A DNA stretch of 64,000 nucleotides from positions 627,501-691,500 of the forward strand of contig OZ026836.1 of NCBI GenBank assembly GCA_964023205.1, given 5' to 3'. Below, piece after piece: positions 1 through 13,756 of the stretch (its first letter is position 1; every line of letters starts with the position of its first letter). This stretch comes from Lutraria lutraria. Taxonomy: Eukaryota > Mollusca > Bivalvia > Venerida > Mactridae. The translations under genes and the position numbers were made by a program. Below the pieces are notes generated by a model, which saw only the letters and a program-made list of their open reading frames with translations, ran no database searches and was not told the origin of the DNA.

Positions 1-3000
1 ATTAATTTATAAAGTAAATCTTTAATTGATTCATCTATAAAACGAAAAGTATAATTATGTGATTAAAACAATATTCCTAATAATGAACAGAACAGAACAG
101 AACATCATAATTATCTTTATTTAGACAATAATGTTTGGTGATCTTGTGCTCGGGGTAACGTCGCGGCTCAATTTCTCTAATCAAACTAAAAGTCGGCGTC
201 AGTTTCATCTAGGTCGCTGAGGTTAATCAGTCGTTAAATAGTTACGTACGTACCTTAACAAATGTATAACCTCCTTCAGTAGAAAACATTGAATATTGAC
301 AACAATGTATATTAAAGATGGATTTGCCCGACGGGAAGTTAATCTATAAATTATTTAAAACGTTGAAGTTCTCTTATCTGATACGGAATTCGGATTGTGT
401 AAAGATCAATGAACTAGCGACAATGAAGATTTTGAATAAATAGCTTTACATGTACATGTATTACTATCACGATTTACGGTTAGCGACGTTCAGGCATTTC
501 CCATTTTCATGCCTACATAGAACGCAGCAATTCGTGCAAAGGATTCAGCCAGGCGTGTTACAACATATTATACATTTTACCTACGAAATATGAGTCGGAC
601 TTTCGCCAAGTTTTCATATCTTAAAAACAACTTAAGCAGTTTATATGTCATTTCCTTCGATTCATGCGTAAAATCGACCAATTTTGTAAAGAATAGATTA
701 CAATTTGTACCACTTCCGTAATGATTGTGTAGTTGTATTGTTTTTGTCCGAATACATGTTACTTAATATCGCCAGATTTTATCTTGAACTCTAATCGAGC
801 ACTTGTCCTTACACGAAAAAAATACCACTTTATAAACATTTTAACTAAAATTTCCGTTTAGAAATGTATATTTACAGTTGTTTGTAATCTAAGGTAAAAA
901 TTTCCCGAAGAAATTTTATCTATACATTCTAAACGTTCTTTTACCCGCGCCTAAATGATTATTGTAAACATTTATTTAACAAGCAAATACTTTGGGCTTA
1001 TCTGATATGAAAATAATCGTCTTATATATTATCCAAATTGATGGCAGGATTCGTTTACGACGGTGTCGTCATCAAGTAGGTCAGGCGACGTGTGTTATGT
1101 ACGATATCGTAATATAATCAGTCGCTGCACGGCGGAAATATTTTCAACGCCCCAGGCTCGAATTAAAATAAACATCGTACATTTTTACACGACGTGTGTT
1201 ACGTACACTTATTTTTTTTACATTTTTTACCACATGAGATATTATCATAGTTCTATAGTTGTACATGTGACGTAAGTACATATATGTACTAATTATGGAG
1301 TTCATTTGCCACGTCGCTTACTAGTACAACATACTGCACAATAATGATAACTTAGAATTTTCGTTAAAACGTGAAATTACGGTAACTATGTCCTAAATGG
1401 AACACGTGGTTTGTTGTTTGTGCCTTTATCTTTAAGGCACAGTAGGACAGTCGGACTTATTTCAGAGTTTTCTACTATACACAGCTATCATGTAGGATAC
1501 ATAGTAAAAACGTAATGGTCCGTCATTTAACGGATGCATGCTTCCTTTGGTAGCTATTCAAATCGTCTTTAAGCTAAATCGATTTTATATCACGTCAGAG
1601 AAAGATCTCATATTCACTGTACGACTTCGTACATGATTGAACACGAAAGTAATCTGAGATTTGTATCACGTAAAACGGTATGCATTCACACGCGGGACAA
1701 AAGACCGCTTTACGAGAGTTAGTTACGACTTAAAAACTATTTTTTCACCACGATACGCTGGGAATTAGATGATCGTCTCTCGGTACACAATGTTATAAAA
1801 TAGAAAATACACAGAAGAGAAACGTAGATTAGACAGCAATAACTAAACTTATACGTACGATACGATACGAGCGTTTAACTATTTAACGTAGATTAATGTA
1901 CATACAAATCATATTTCGTAAAACGCAATAACCTACAAAAAGATGAATATTTCGTCTAACATCAGATGACACATATTTATTATATATATTGTTTGGTGTA
2001 TCAGGATGTATTGTTTAGCAAAATAAAGCAATAGACTTCAAAAATGTTGAATATAAGCGACATACTGTTTTCTTCCCACTGCGCGTATACGACCATGTAA
2101 CAATTTCACATGTTTAGAAAACTACGCACGACCGAATTATTTCCGCCGTGAAAGATATACATGCGTACAATCTACGTATATGAGATATTGCACGCAAACC
2201 CGGGATATATTGATTTACAATGTATGCGATATTAGATACAAAATTTCATCCAGTTTAGCTCAAGTGGTGTGGATAGACATGTATAAAGCCGACAATATAG
2301 GCTAGTAACATAATCACTTAGAGCGAACGTGAGGAGATAACGTTAATATAATCGCTAAGTTGAGGCGGGAAGTACGTACAGGCGCTGACGAGAAAATATC
2401 CGCCTGTACGACCTGAATTACTACGATCGTAATTAAAGGCATTGGAAACGCTTGAATCAATCAATGACTTGAAGTAGACGACAAAGAAGTAACTTGAGTA
2501 TCAAATTATAAACAAAACAGAAACCCGGAACGTTTCTGTAAATACGAAATACGACAGATCGACATTTTGAATAGACAATAGCGTGATGATTATAAATATT
2601 ACACTTAGTTTATTACAAACACCAATTAATCGACAAATAGATCCCGTGGGCGAAGTACAAGAGAACCGTAATACGGCGATAAAAATAGAAATTTTAGGCG
2701 AAAACTGATAAATTTGAAAATGACGACAGATGTCTATCTGAGAGCGATATAAGTCCATCAAGCCACGATATCAACTATAACATTGTGATATAACTAAATA
2801 TAAATATAAGTGACATGAATTCACCTTGATAATTAAATTTTAACTGATATCAAACATGATTATTGTTTTGATGTAAAAATAAACACAGACCTAATCATCA
2901 TTGTGACATAACGTCATTGTGTGAATACAAGACAAACTTATTCAGTTCGTGCCATTTAGATCAAATAGAAAAATAAAACGTAATTAAAAACGACACGTTT

Positions 3001-5990
3001 TCGCTTTTCATTACGTTTTTCATTAAATGCTTTCGATGTGTGACTCATCTGAATAAAACGAGTGTGCGCGTTTCCGTAAACTTCGCGCGATTTTACACGA
3101 GACGATTGAGGTCGGCGATTGGGCGTCACGCGATATTTATTGCGTGCCGAGTGCCACTCCGCCCGGTATATGAATACAGATTTTCAGAAAAATGCGAGAC
3201 TTTCGATCGATCCAGCGATGAAAAGCTCTTCTTTAAAGCTAACGTCAATAACAATAGAACGAATGTGAGGACTTTGATGTATTACATGCGTCTACATTTT
3301 CCGATCCTTGTGTCGTGTCACATAATGTCCGTCACGTGATAGAACGAGAATGCACGAGATTTGTGTCGGATTACATTTAATTAGTGTTGACGTACGAAGA
3401 ATTGTATCTAAAAAGCTTAACCGCCGTATTGATATTTAACCACGATCAAATCTTATATACGACGAAACGTATATAAATATATATGTTTTGTTCTTTCTAA
3501 CAAAAAACTACTTTAAAGGCGTTTCATTACAAGTTTTACTTGTCACGCTGAATATTCTAACTTATACTAGTAGTTACTATAAATGTATCAAATAAAATGT
3601 TCTCAGAATCACATCGTCACTTGCCAAACAAATTAATAGTTACATATAAACACCGTCCTTACTCATTAGGAGTTTTAACGTTGTAAGTTCATTTAATCTT
3701 TTTAATCTAAATTCCGTAACTGCAAGTTTAGTTAATTCGGTCAATCAACTTTGACACAATGATTTTATTGAATTTTCAACATTAATTTACTTTCATATAA
3801 TCAATCTTAGAGGGTCGTCACACGCTCTCGGAAAACGATACCAAACCGCGTGTTTATTTAATGTAGGCGAACGCTCGCTGTGTAATTACGCCCAGTCGCG
3901 AATAGTTTTGGAGTTCTTTGTTCAGGAATTACGGCCAGCACGAATGGTGCAAAATATGAAACTAGTTGCCAAGATGGGAACGTAACAACTTGCTGTAAAT
4001 AAAACTCATACGTTCAGTCGCTCTATACATAAATAAGACATCTTACATGACGGAAACAGTTAAATATACACCGTCATTAAATGTACATGAGTGATTATGT
4101 GTACACATTTTGTATGTTTTCGTCATTGTAGCGAATGCATTTGTACCGTCTTTTACATAATATCTTCGTTGTGAAGCTGGATAATAAGGCGCCGCTGCAG
4201 TATAATTACGATTATTGGCCGGCAAACGAACTGTCTATTTTCCGACAGCTCCAAGTATTGTCGATACAAACATTCGGAAGCAATGCGACGTTAAACGATT
4301 AGCAATAAGGCAAGTCATAGAACGGGGATTTTAACAAAGACGGTGCGTTGAAGACAAATTATGATTAGGTTAGGACTCGAAAAGTCGATCAAACTATTTA
4401 TTTCCTTTCCAGTCACATTTAACGAGAAAATACGGGGCAATGGACATATAAATACGCGTCGTAGATATACGATAGCATTAAGCATGAATATAATGGTACG
4501 GGTTTGTACGGAAGGAAGTAGTCACCATCCAACTCGTCCTGTACATAACATGACCGCAAGCTGGTTATTTCAGTTGTAGTAGACTTTACCACAAATTAGC
4601 TTAATTACTTCGGCGAGGCAGTTTGTATCACATTCTATACTGACGTCCGTATCTGAAGTCTATCGATGGAACAACCCAACTTTATATCGTTTATTTACAA
4701 ATTTAATCGTCGTCTTATCATTTACAATTGATAAATTGTAGAAGTAATAAAGTCGTTTTAAAGGACGCAGAAAGAAGCAAAATCAATTGAAAAGGATTTA
4801 GATATCAGCTTCAAATAATCAAAGTTCTACGAAATGTTCGCGCATAAGTTAACATTCAGCGTTCTATGTGACGTTCGCGCATAAGTTAACATTCAATTTG
4901 CGCATCGGGTAGCAACTTAATGCATTTACATTTTGATCACACTCCTCAAATAGTTCAGGTCAAGTCGTATTGTGTACCGACCAGCATTTATAAAGATCTA
5001 TAATGTATTTACGTCGGTCTTTTATCTTTTGCTTAGTTTTATATATCCGTAAGTAAACAGTCAATGCATGATTTCATTGTCCGTACTACCCCACCATTTA
5101 TCTCGGCTTAATAAAAAACTTCACGATTCTTCGATGTGTTTGATACGAAACTTAGACAGCCATGTTTATAATCAGAACACCTCTTACGTCAGCTTATGAT
5201 GGAAATCGTTCGTCTATTGCAAATCGTAAATATATAGTTAACTTGTATATTACAGACGCGTGACTTTCTGTGCCTGATAATTTCGTATCTTCTGGGGATA
5301 TTTTATCTAATTGAATACATGACTGGTTATCGAGTTTATCATAATTGACTGGGAAAATGTGCTATTATAAATCGAAAACCCGTCGTTAGAAACTCGCTGG
5401 TGAGTTTTATGTTTCTCGCACACATCTGCGCATTTGCAAAACATTTCTCTGCGTTTTATATTTTACAACGTATTCCCGCCAGCCGGCAGTCATTATATAA
5501 CTATACCCTATACACTAAACAACGTCCGCCAACCATGATAAAGTTTTCATACGCCGACGTGACTGATAGATAAATATCCGGACCACGTGCGATAAATATA
5601 TTATACGCAGTTTCATGTATGTAAATAAAATAGTTGAATGTGTATAAACGCCGAGCAGTAAGTAGTATATGGGTGTTTATAAGCTAGAAACATAAAAACA
5701 TTATATTTATCACGAAACGTAAACGCTAAACAGGAAAACTTAGAAATCGATATGTGGGTAGTATAGTAATTAGACTTAACTTGAAACGTGGCAAGTTGGC
5801 GATGAATTGCGCACTGTGAAATAATAGACGGATCTAAGTGAGCTGTTGTAAATAGTTTAATGTACGAATAAAGAGATTAACTGATATTTACTGGCGCAGA
5901 TATTTCCTACACAATGATCGCATTTCAGATATTGACAAACTGTAAAATACAGATTTGTAGAGAATGTACGCACTACGATATGTTTACACC
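1..5990. other. Unique AT-rich DNA, no gene recognised
   Basis: No coding exon, RNA gene or transposon could be recognised on either strand. The short open frames here have no recognisable domain. Later exons of the minus-strand SAND-domain gene (whose first coding exon ends at 6051) should lie in this direction, so part of the stretch is probably its intron or introns. I looked for a cysteine-rich MYND-like exon, as in DEAF-1 proteins, and did not find a convincing one by eye. CpG dinucleotides are frequent compared with the rest of the window. Confidence 0.5.
4826..4896. repeat. Two-copy direct tandem duplication, period 37 bp
   Basis: The segment GTTCGCGCATAAGTTAACAT occurs at 4836 and again at 4873, within two adjacent units that both begin GTTCTA. 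The second copy has a few substitutions. It is a simple local duplication with no visible coding role. Confidence 0.75.
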
Positions 5991-6050
5991 TTTTTATAAA
6001 GCCCTAAAACTCGATCTTAAGCCGCTTAATATATTTACACAGGGACTTAC

Positions 6051-6833
6051 TGTAGGTGGTGTAGTATCCGGGGCGGCCTTTTGTTCGATAGTTGGGTCAT
6101 TTCCGACTAAGTCATCAGCCTCATCTGTCACTGGTTCAATAGTTTCCGGGCTGACGGGAGATACTTTTATGTCCTTGTTGTTAAGTTTTTCAACTGCCTT
6201 TTCCGTCGATTTTTTCGGGGAAATACTCTGAATGTTTATAAGTCCCTTTGCAATTAATAGTTTTAAACTTCGGCCCTTGTGTCGGATAGAACGTTTCCAG
6301 TCTTTCGCCGTTTCACGACCACTTACTGATTGGAATTCATTTGGAGTTAACCACGAGTCCGAGAACTTGATACAAGCACCTTTACTGCCGAGACACAATT
6401 TCGACAAATATAACATAGCTTCATTATTTCCACATTTAATGTCAATACAAGTTTCACCATCGACTTCCGTCGGATATATTATAACTTCATCTGTCGTATT
6501 TCCGTCGCCGTCAGGTTTCGTCGTCTGTTTCTTTTGTTGTTTACTTTTATTAGACTTTCTACCTCTAGGTTTATTAACATTTTCCAAAATATTCTCCGCA
6601 TTTTCCTTAGAATCTATTTCATTTTCCGTATCGCCGTCAGTTAAAACATTACTTTCCGTAACTTGCACTGCGTCACATAGGTCGCCGACAGTATCAATAT
6701 TCATGTCTGAGTCCATTTTCGTTTTCGCTTCCATTTTTAACATTTTCTCTACAATTTCACCATTTATCCGGACTTTTCTATCTAACCCAGCAAAATTCCG
6801 CCGAGCTTTGTTCTTATTTCGCCTTTTCGCCAT
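6051..6833 (-). CDS. SAND-domain nuclear protein, DEAF-1-like, first coding exon (3' end incomplete)
   Basis: Encodes the first 261 residues of a probable DNA-binding transcription regulator. The start is the ATG at 6833, in good context (GAA ATG GCG). It is the first ATG after an in-frame TGA further upstream; the open frame extends upstream to a GTG at 6881, an unlikely start in a eukaryote. Residues 1-20 are strongly basic (KRRNKNKARR), a possible nuclear localisation signal. Residues about 35-100 are acidic and low in complexity, and 88-104 form a second basic patch (PRGRKSNKSKQQKK). A SAND domain covers about 124-201: GACIKFSDSWLTPNEF, then the diagnostic KDWK at 177-180 inside KDWKRSIR, then GRSLKLLIAKGLI. 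In this family KDWK contacts DNA. The KDWKRSIR...G-L-LI pattern resembles DEAF-1 more than GMEB, by memory only. The frame reads on to a stop at 5994, but a strong phase-0 donor (CTACA|GTAAGT, intron from 6050) suggests the exon ends at 6051. The C-terminal exons, where DEAF-1 carries its MYND finger, were not found. Confidence 0.85.
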
Positions 6834-9800
6834 TTCCGTAACTACGTCAGTTCTCGATAGAATCCGATTATTGAATGTCACGCGGCTTCGATTTCACACC
6901 GCCGTTTACCAAGTATCTATACACACAGCAAACAAAGGACGTCCGCTTTTCGTCTTCAGATAACAGTTAGACTGATACGATATTTACATTCAAACTGCGA
7001 TATTCGTTCAACACATTAATCAACATAATCAGGGCGGTCCCGAAAATACATTTAAACGTCCAGAGTTCCGTACAAGCGATTTTCCGTCACTAATCACAAA
7101 TATATAAACCTACACACTTTCGTAAAATCCATCCGCTCACTGCTATATGAATAAGTACGTGAGAGGCGACGATAAGCTTCAACACTCGACTTTATCCAAT
7201 CGTCATGCAATGTATATGTGGAGAATTAACTATTTATCCTGTCGATTGTATTCATGTCCACACAGGAACAAGTGAACTGTACATAAGAGTGAGTTTTTTC
7301 CAGCAGAGTTAAGGTACGTCACGATTCACTCATTAACGCGCTCAATCGTTCAAAAACTTACATAAAATCTGAGAAGCGTATAATGGAGAATATTTAGTGC
7401 TGTTATTTCGTAAAAAGTGTTCGTAGCAAGTAACACTATCCTCCAGGCTAAATAGTATGCGACAAACTTGTCTTAATGTAATGTTAAGACGATCACCTCG
7501 CATTCCCCTTTATTTCACTAAATTAAATGCGTGAATGGTCCCCGACGTGAAGATCGTTGTAGATGTAATAATCGTCTTATTTAGAGTCTCTTCTTATCGA
7601 ATAGTAATATCTTAAATCGTTATTTGTGTATAAACCACAGAGAAGCGCGCAAGTAGCTATAGTCATCTTATTACACGATAACAGTTAGTCAAGCAAACGA
7701 CAACATAGCCTACGGTTACAGCTAATCAATACAACTCGATATTTCGATTTTTGTATATATTTGACAGATCGGCGTCCCGGCGAAAATTAAATAAATAACA
7801 CGATTTAAGTTCCGTACACGCACGAATGCTATCTAATTTCCTTTGTTCAGTTCGCTAGTCTCGCTTAAGTCCGTCAGCTTATTTGTCTAAAATACAAACA
7901 TGTTACCGCGCATGTAATTCAGATATCGTACATTTTACCACGACACGTTAGGCTAGTATAAGTTAAGTTACAAATGCGTCCTGGTTTAATCTAAAATCGA
8001 CACGTGACACAAGGAGACACAAAGTTTCCTTGTATTCATCTTAAGTGTTTGATACACGGGATCCGGACAGTGGATATATCAACATGTACATTACAGAGTT
8101 TTAAAATTTAGACCAACAATTTCTGTCAAACCCCTCCACGTCACATAGAAAGTGAATGAACTCATATTTGGTAACATGTCGAGTTCATATAAATGTAGTA
8201 TGATTAGTGTACGGGTAAAATAGACACGTGTAGTTGTATACACTTCATAAAAAGCATTTTATTACAAGCCTTCTTAATGACACTTTATAATAATCATAAA
8301 ATCTTTCTTTTTTGTATCAAGCTATTCAGCGCGACTCTTTCACGAGTGTCTCTTACTTGCATGAATCTAGTACATGTAGTTGTTAGTTTTCAAAGTTGGG
8401 TTATTCCGAATGAAGTAGGATTTCGGTAAAGTAATAAGCAATAGGTCCGTTGACCTAATGGTATTCTAAACAATCAACTCTAATATCCCATGTACGCGGA
8501 CTGTCGAAATCGAACAGACCTCGGAGCCATGGTGCAAATAACGAGACTCAAAACGAGGAAACGGCGAAGTGAAAAACAATAGGCCCGCAGGCGGACATTT
8601 ACGCAAAACGCAAACTATGACGTACTTTCTACATATTTTTGTACTTTATACAAGTGGTATTCATGAAAATCTATGTACAGATCGGTTTTATTATAAGCGC
8701 GCATTTCACTGCTTAAATAACGTCGTCGCCATAGAAACGGTCCGACTTGAATTTCAATGCCTATTGTTTACAAAACATCACAATAGTTATTCTAAACTCC
8801 GGATTGACATTACCATCGTTCTAAATACTATTTTATGATATCTATGATTATATTGTGTGATATTTGTGTAATTTTATCGTTCTAAATATTATCAATACAA
8901 ACACGGTATTTATCGGTCGACTTTATTCTAAAATTAAACGAAATCTAACGATTATTTAATATTAACAATCTACCGCCCGGCCGTCGATGTAATCTATCCT
9001 TGAAAATATGATATCTATATACGTTTATGCTATAAGCATTTAAAATACAACTTGAACTAATTGGCACGAACGTCTGTATACATAAATTGTACGACACGCA
9101 CGCCCGTCGTGCGTCATAGACCAAACTAACTAAATATTGATCAGACTATATACTTGTTTCCTCTCCACGTCAATATCCCACATCGTTTTATACATGCGTG
9201 CCATATGTTATCTTAACACTATTTCAAATATACATGCGAAACTTGCTGCGCGTAACGTGTCCTTTGGCTATTTATCTTAACCAGCGAGATAAATATTAAT
9301 AAAACCTACACGCTTAATTACGCAAAACACAGTCAGACGACTGCACACTAAAACAGACACGATGTGTATCATTTTCTATTACACGATGGTCATCATATAA
9401 TGTTACTAATAAATTATTCATTAAAAACTGACGATAAATTTAAAAGTATGATATTTGTGGTATAAACTGAACGAGATTGAAAATGTAAAACACAATGTTA
9501 CAGGTCGTGTTTTATGCGTACATAATATAACTGAAGTATCGTATTTTACGAACACAATTTTTCATAATAATATTATCCCAACTTGAACAAACGTGCTATA
9601 GTAACTACAGTTTTGAGAGAAAGTCGAAGTTTTCTAGCCAGTCAAATGAATAATGAATGACTAATTACAGTACACCGCTCGTGCCCTTGTTTACAGCATA
9701 CAGATTCTTTTTCGTACCAGTCTCTTGTTATATCGTCTGCTACGCTTCCGTAAAAATAAATAAAAGCTCCGCGTATGCTTAACAATAAAAAAAAAGTTTG

Positions 9801-12340
9801 TACCTTTTCAAATTGGTTAAGATTTGTAAATAAAACGTGATGTACAGTTGTCGAGTTTTATCTAAAGGAGACCTACATTACTTATTAATCTTCATTTAAT
9901 TCCTATATGTGTATCGACTTAAATACGATATCTTACACACATCTCAGGTGTCTACAACGTTAAATCCCGAAAACTAAATCTTCGAGAACGATTGAAGGGG
10001 TTTTAACCACGCGGAAATAAAAATATAACTATAATATAAGACTCGAAAAATGATTTATTTTAGAAAGAGAACGTGGTTGATGAAATCCAAATGTCCAGAC
10101 AGACAAGCTAAGGAGTCAAATTCATTTTCTACTTGTTGAAATATTTAGTGAAAATACTCGTTATTGTATACGGCAATCAATCCTTGCCAACTTTTACACC
10201 ATAAATCAAATATCGTCAATAAAGACATGTATTTGTTTGCATTTTCTATATTTCTGTCATGTTTGTATTGCCTTTGTACTGTTTGTGTACCACAGTCAGT
10301 ATTTGCCGATCTGTAAATAAAATAAATAAATATAAAATAGTCCTAGTGCCCGATTGTATGAACATTAGTTTGATATGGAAATTTGATCTGGTGTTAAAAT
10401 AATCGAGACAGAATAAGGTATCGATGATTAGGTATTCTTTGTCACATAAACAACATAAAAGCAAGATGACCAAACACTATAACTAATACATTCAAATGCG
10501 TTCATTTTGTAGCTGTATACATGTATATACAAACCTCCAGGATAAGTAGCAGCAGTTTGGTTAGGGTGTAATCATACAAGCAGTAAACCAAGTTACTGAA
10601 ATGTCTGTTGCATCCGTGAAACTTGTTTTACGTCATAAATAACTCTTTGTGTTCCCACATTAATTCTGATATTTTATTCATACAATTTATACCCAACTAA
10701 AGTGTAACAGACGAATGAGTTTGTATACAAATAGAAAACGGAAATGAGAATTTCTGTGTACGGTCTAAAGTCTGTGCTTAAAATATCGTCTGCTTGTGCG
10801 TAAATGAATATTTATAACCTGAAGGAAAGAATTAAAAAACATTTCAAATTAAAAACCAACTAAGGAGTTACTCAAGTACAGTGACGTCATTACGGCCGGT
10901 CGTTCCCTGTAGCACGTGATATACATGTATGTTGTACAAACCCACTCCCAAGTATCGCCGAGATAGGGACATGTATATCATTAACTTAGTATAACTGTGG
11001 TATATGCGTATGATCAATTAAGTGTTTGTCGATTGATATCATTCATTACAATAACACTAAGTTAGTGTGGTTCCTGGCAGACGACGATGCCTCCCGGATC
11101 TCTCTTCTTCCTATTTTATTTATTAATGTTGTCGTCACTATTCCAAGTTTGAGTACAATTGTATCCAACACCTATAATCGGATTAGCCATATATCATTGT
11201 TTGAAATACGGCATTTTGATGCCTACATCTTCTCTTAAAATACAACAGAGAACAATGCCTTTACAAATATCGCAGATATTTCGTCAAAAAGAATTGATTA
11301 AGTGAAAGCAGAAACGTCTGCTAGCAATAAAGTCTAACTCAGAAAATCCTCTTTTGATTATACAACATTTGTAATTATAGTTGAGCTATCTATGTTAAAA
11401 TGACGAGTTGTGGGCCATTTAGTTTGTGATTCTCAAAAGAAAATTTTATACGTCCAGCTCTTTGACGGCGACATTCTGATTTTTATCAGATACAATAATT
11501 ATACATGTAGGAGCGAGTTTCACAGTCAACACGCTTAAAGTGCGTTGAGAATTAATCTGCATTACATAGTCTAGCCACCATGAATAATGTGTTTAGTAAT
11601 TCAGAACTAAACGCGTCATTGACTAACATATTGGTCTGAAGTAGGCTGCATTACGCATTAATATCCTAAGTGAATTGAAAGGGTACATTTTGAATTTGTT
11701 GTCGTCTTCCGACATAAGAATACATGTATATTAGGAATATACGGAGAATTTGGGCGTTACCCACTGTATGTTTCACGTGTCCCTATCATCAAGCATTAGA
11801 GTAAAGTTAAACTTCCAGAGAATATTATTCGTAAAACATTGTACGCTTGTAATCGCAATGTTTGGACGATTGTCAAAAAGGTTCTAAAATGGATTAGCAA
11901 CCTGAAAATTTTACTTAATAGTTATGAACTTTGATCTATTTTTTTTGTTTGGATATGAAACGACATTTTGTATTTCTTAACATTTTTATGGATCGAGTTC
12001 CATAGATTGCCTCGGTTTTAAGTAACTATAAGCATTTTAAAACATTTTGGTTGACAATTATTTTGATATTCTTTAAAGACCTTAAACGTTGTTTTTTGTA
12101 GATAAAGACATTCTGTTCACTCTTTAATGATACAAACAGGTCGAACTTCAAAGAATATCATACCTCGAGAAAGAAGCATTTTTGTGATAAGCCAGGTTTA
12201 GTTTTATCTGTACTTGTCCAAAAAAATCTATGATTACGTACAAACAAAATACAATTCAAAGCACTGAAGGCACTGCTATTGTCAGAAGTCCAAAGTTGAA
12301 TTTCTATGTAGGGTGAGGTATTGGGCTGAGTTTTGCAAAC
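6834..12340. other. Upstream flank of the SAND gene and intergenic DNA
   Basis: The first few hundred bases (to about 7150) should hold the 5' UTR and promoter of the minus-strand SAND gene. The 5' leader is CpG-rich (CGGCGG and GCCGCG near 6885-6905). No clear TATA box at a sensible distance could be fixed. Beyond that I see no exon, RNA gene or transposon except a very weak tRNA-like stretch at 8444-8520. Confidence 0.4.
8444..8520 (+). pseudogene. Possible decayed tRNA-like sequence (very weak)
   Basis: The 77-base stretch starts GGTCCGT and ends ACAGACC, which pair with one mismatch like an acceptor stem. It contains TTGACCTAATGGTATT, which resembles a box A (compare GTGGCCTAATGGATAA of tRNA-Arg). 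The T-arm and box B (AAATCGAACAG) do not form a proper stem-loop and no credible anticodon arm is seen. It is at best a degenerate tRNA or SINE head and may be chance. Confidence 0.2.
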
Positions 12341-12347
12341 AGAATTT

Positions 12348-12392
12348 CCATAGCCTTCGCTCGCTCCGCGCGCATGAATGTTGACGCAGCCC
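12348..12392 (+). repeat. Short interspersed repeat fragment, copy 1
   Basis: This CpG-rich segment (CCATAGCC...CGCTCGCTC...TTGACGCAG) aligns with 35904-35946 at roughly 80 percent identity over about 43 bases. Two copies 23 kb apart suggest an interspersed repeat family of unknown class. Its borders cannot be set from two copies. Confidence 0.45.
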
Positions 12393-13179
12393 AAAGTACG
12401 ATTTTTACTGTTTTGTAGTACTCATTTACGATTTTGCATAGACATCTGATTTTGACTTGAATGCACGCAATTATTTTAATTTGTATTATGCCACTGAACT
12501 GAAAAATTGAAACTATTTTCGTTGGCGGAAGGCTAATGGAAGCTCTTCGGTAAGTAGGAAAAATTTCCCGACCGACTGTTCACTCAGAGTGTTGAGAAAT
12601 TGTCTTAAACTTGTGTTCGTACCGAACAACAAAATGTATAAAACCTATTTTTATGTAACACCTTCCATGTACAAAATTGACTTGGCATTATCATTGATGT
12701 ATTATTTATGTAATATTTATATGTCTGCACATAATATAATTTACTATTAACATATTAATTTAGCAATTTGGTCTTGCCTTACGCTCGATCTGTGTTTATA
12801 TTTATTCCCATTATTCCCATGTCGCATGTTTATTATATGTATATTTATATATGCGTTTGATGATTCGCCATGGTCCGTGTAATATGATAAAGTGTCTGTT
12901 CAATTTTCAACAATATGTATCCTATGTACATATGTGGAGTTTATTTCTGTTGTGAGATCTTAGTGTATGTGACAAAAGCACACAAAAACACAACTTATAC
13001 GGTTCACAGAATCAGACTACTCGGTGTCTATCCATGTTGAATTTCTATGTCCCCAAATATTGCCGTTGTCATGACGAATTAATCGGTTCATCATCAGTTT
13101 ACTGTTGTCGTTGTTACAAATTAAAGCTGCGTCATTGTTTCCATAGAACATAACTTAACGTAAAGCTCTTTATGATCAG

Positions 13180-13756
13180 TGACCAAAATACATCAAAGAT
13201 TAGTTGGAAATATACAGACCTTCAGAAATTTAAGATCTCAAAGTTCCAAATCACTTGTCAAACTAGAATCACGCACAAATAACCAAATATGGTGATAGAA
13301 GCTCCAAGACTGTGGAATACTCTACCAAACGATCTTAGAAACAGTAATACACTTTCACACTCTTTCAAAAAATCATTAAAAACATATGTTTTTATAAAAC
13401 ATTTTGGTTAGTCAATAGTGACTATGCGAATGTTTTCAATGTGACTGTAACTTGCAGATTTTTACAAACTTTTTAGTATCGCTATAAGCTGTCAGAGTTT
13501 GATTAGTTTTGTAGGTGGCAATAGTTCATTTACTTTTTTAACACCTGATGTCTGTTTTAATTTGTAGTAACCTGTGTTTAGAATTTTAAGCATGTTTTAA
13601 CTTATGTTATATGCCTTATCCTAGCATTGTTTTATATTAGTTTTTATTGTGTATTACATTGTATGTGTATTTTATTGTATGTAGCACTTTTTTGAACGTA
13701 TATTATTATATGAAAAGAGTGCTCTATAAATGTGTTATATGATACATGAAATAATA
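13180..13756 (+). mobile_element. 3' end of a non-LTR retrotransposon (CR1/Jockey-like LINE), truncated
   Basis: The segment combines a decayed ORF2 C-terminal tail (ending at the TAG at 13411) with an AT-rich 3' UTR. The UTR finishes with the typical TAGCACTTTTTTGAACG ... GTGCTCTATAAATGTG ending and a short tail. 5'-truncated copies like this are normal for LINEs, because reverse transcription starts at the 3' end. Endonuclease and reverse-transcriptase domains are absent, so the copy is dead. The clade is a guess from the tail motif. Confidence 0.7.
13285..13411 (+). pseudogene. Frameshifted ORF2 C-terminal tail of a LINE
   Basis: From 13301 the frame reads APRLWNTLPNDLRNSN, then SFKKSLKTYVF, and stops at 13409-13411. 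This AP-LWN-LP...SFK..LKT signature is the common C-terminal tail of metazoan CR1/Jockey-type ORF2 proteins. Just upstream a YGDR motif (13288-13299) lies in a different frame, and the residues that usually separate YGDR from APRLWN are missing. The copy therefore carries a small deletion and frameshift. Confidence 0.75.

Noticed and set aside
5914..6963. Plus-strand frames of 105 and 243 codons
   Set aside because: They are shadows on the opposite strand of the SAND-domain exon. Their serine- and phenylalanine-rich translation mirrors the lysine- and glutamate-rich real protein.
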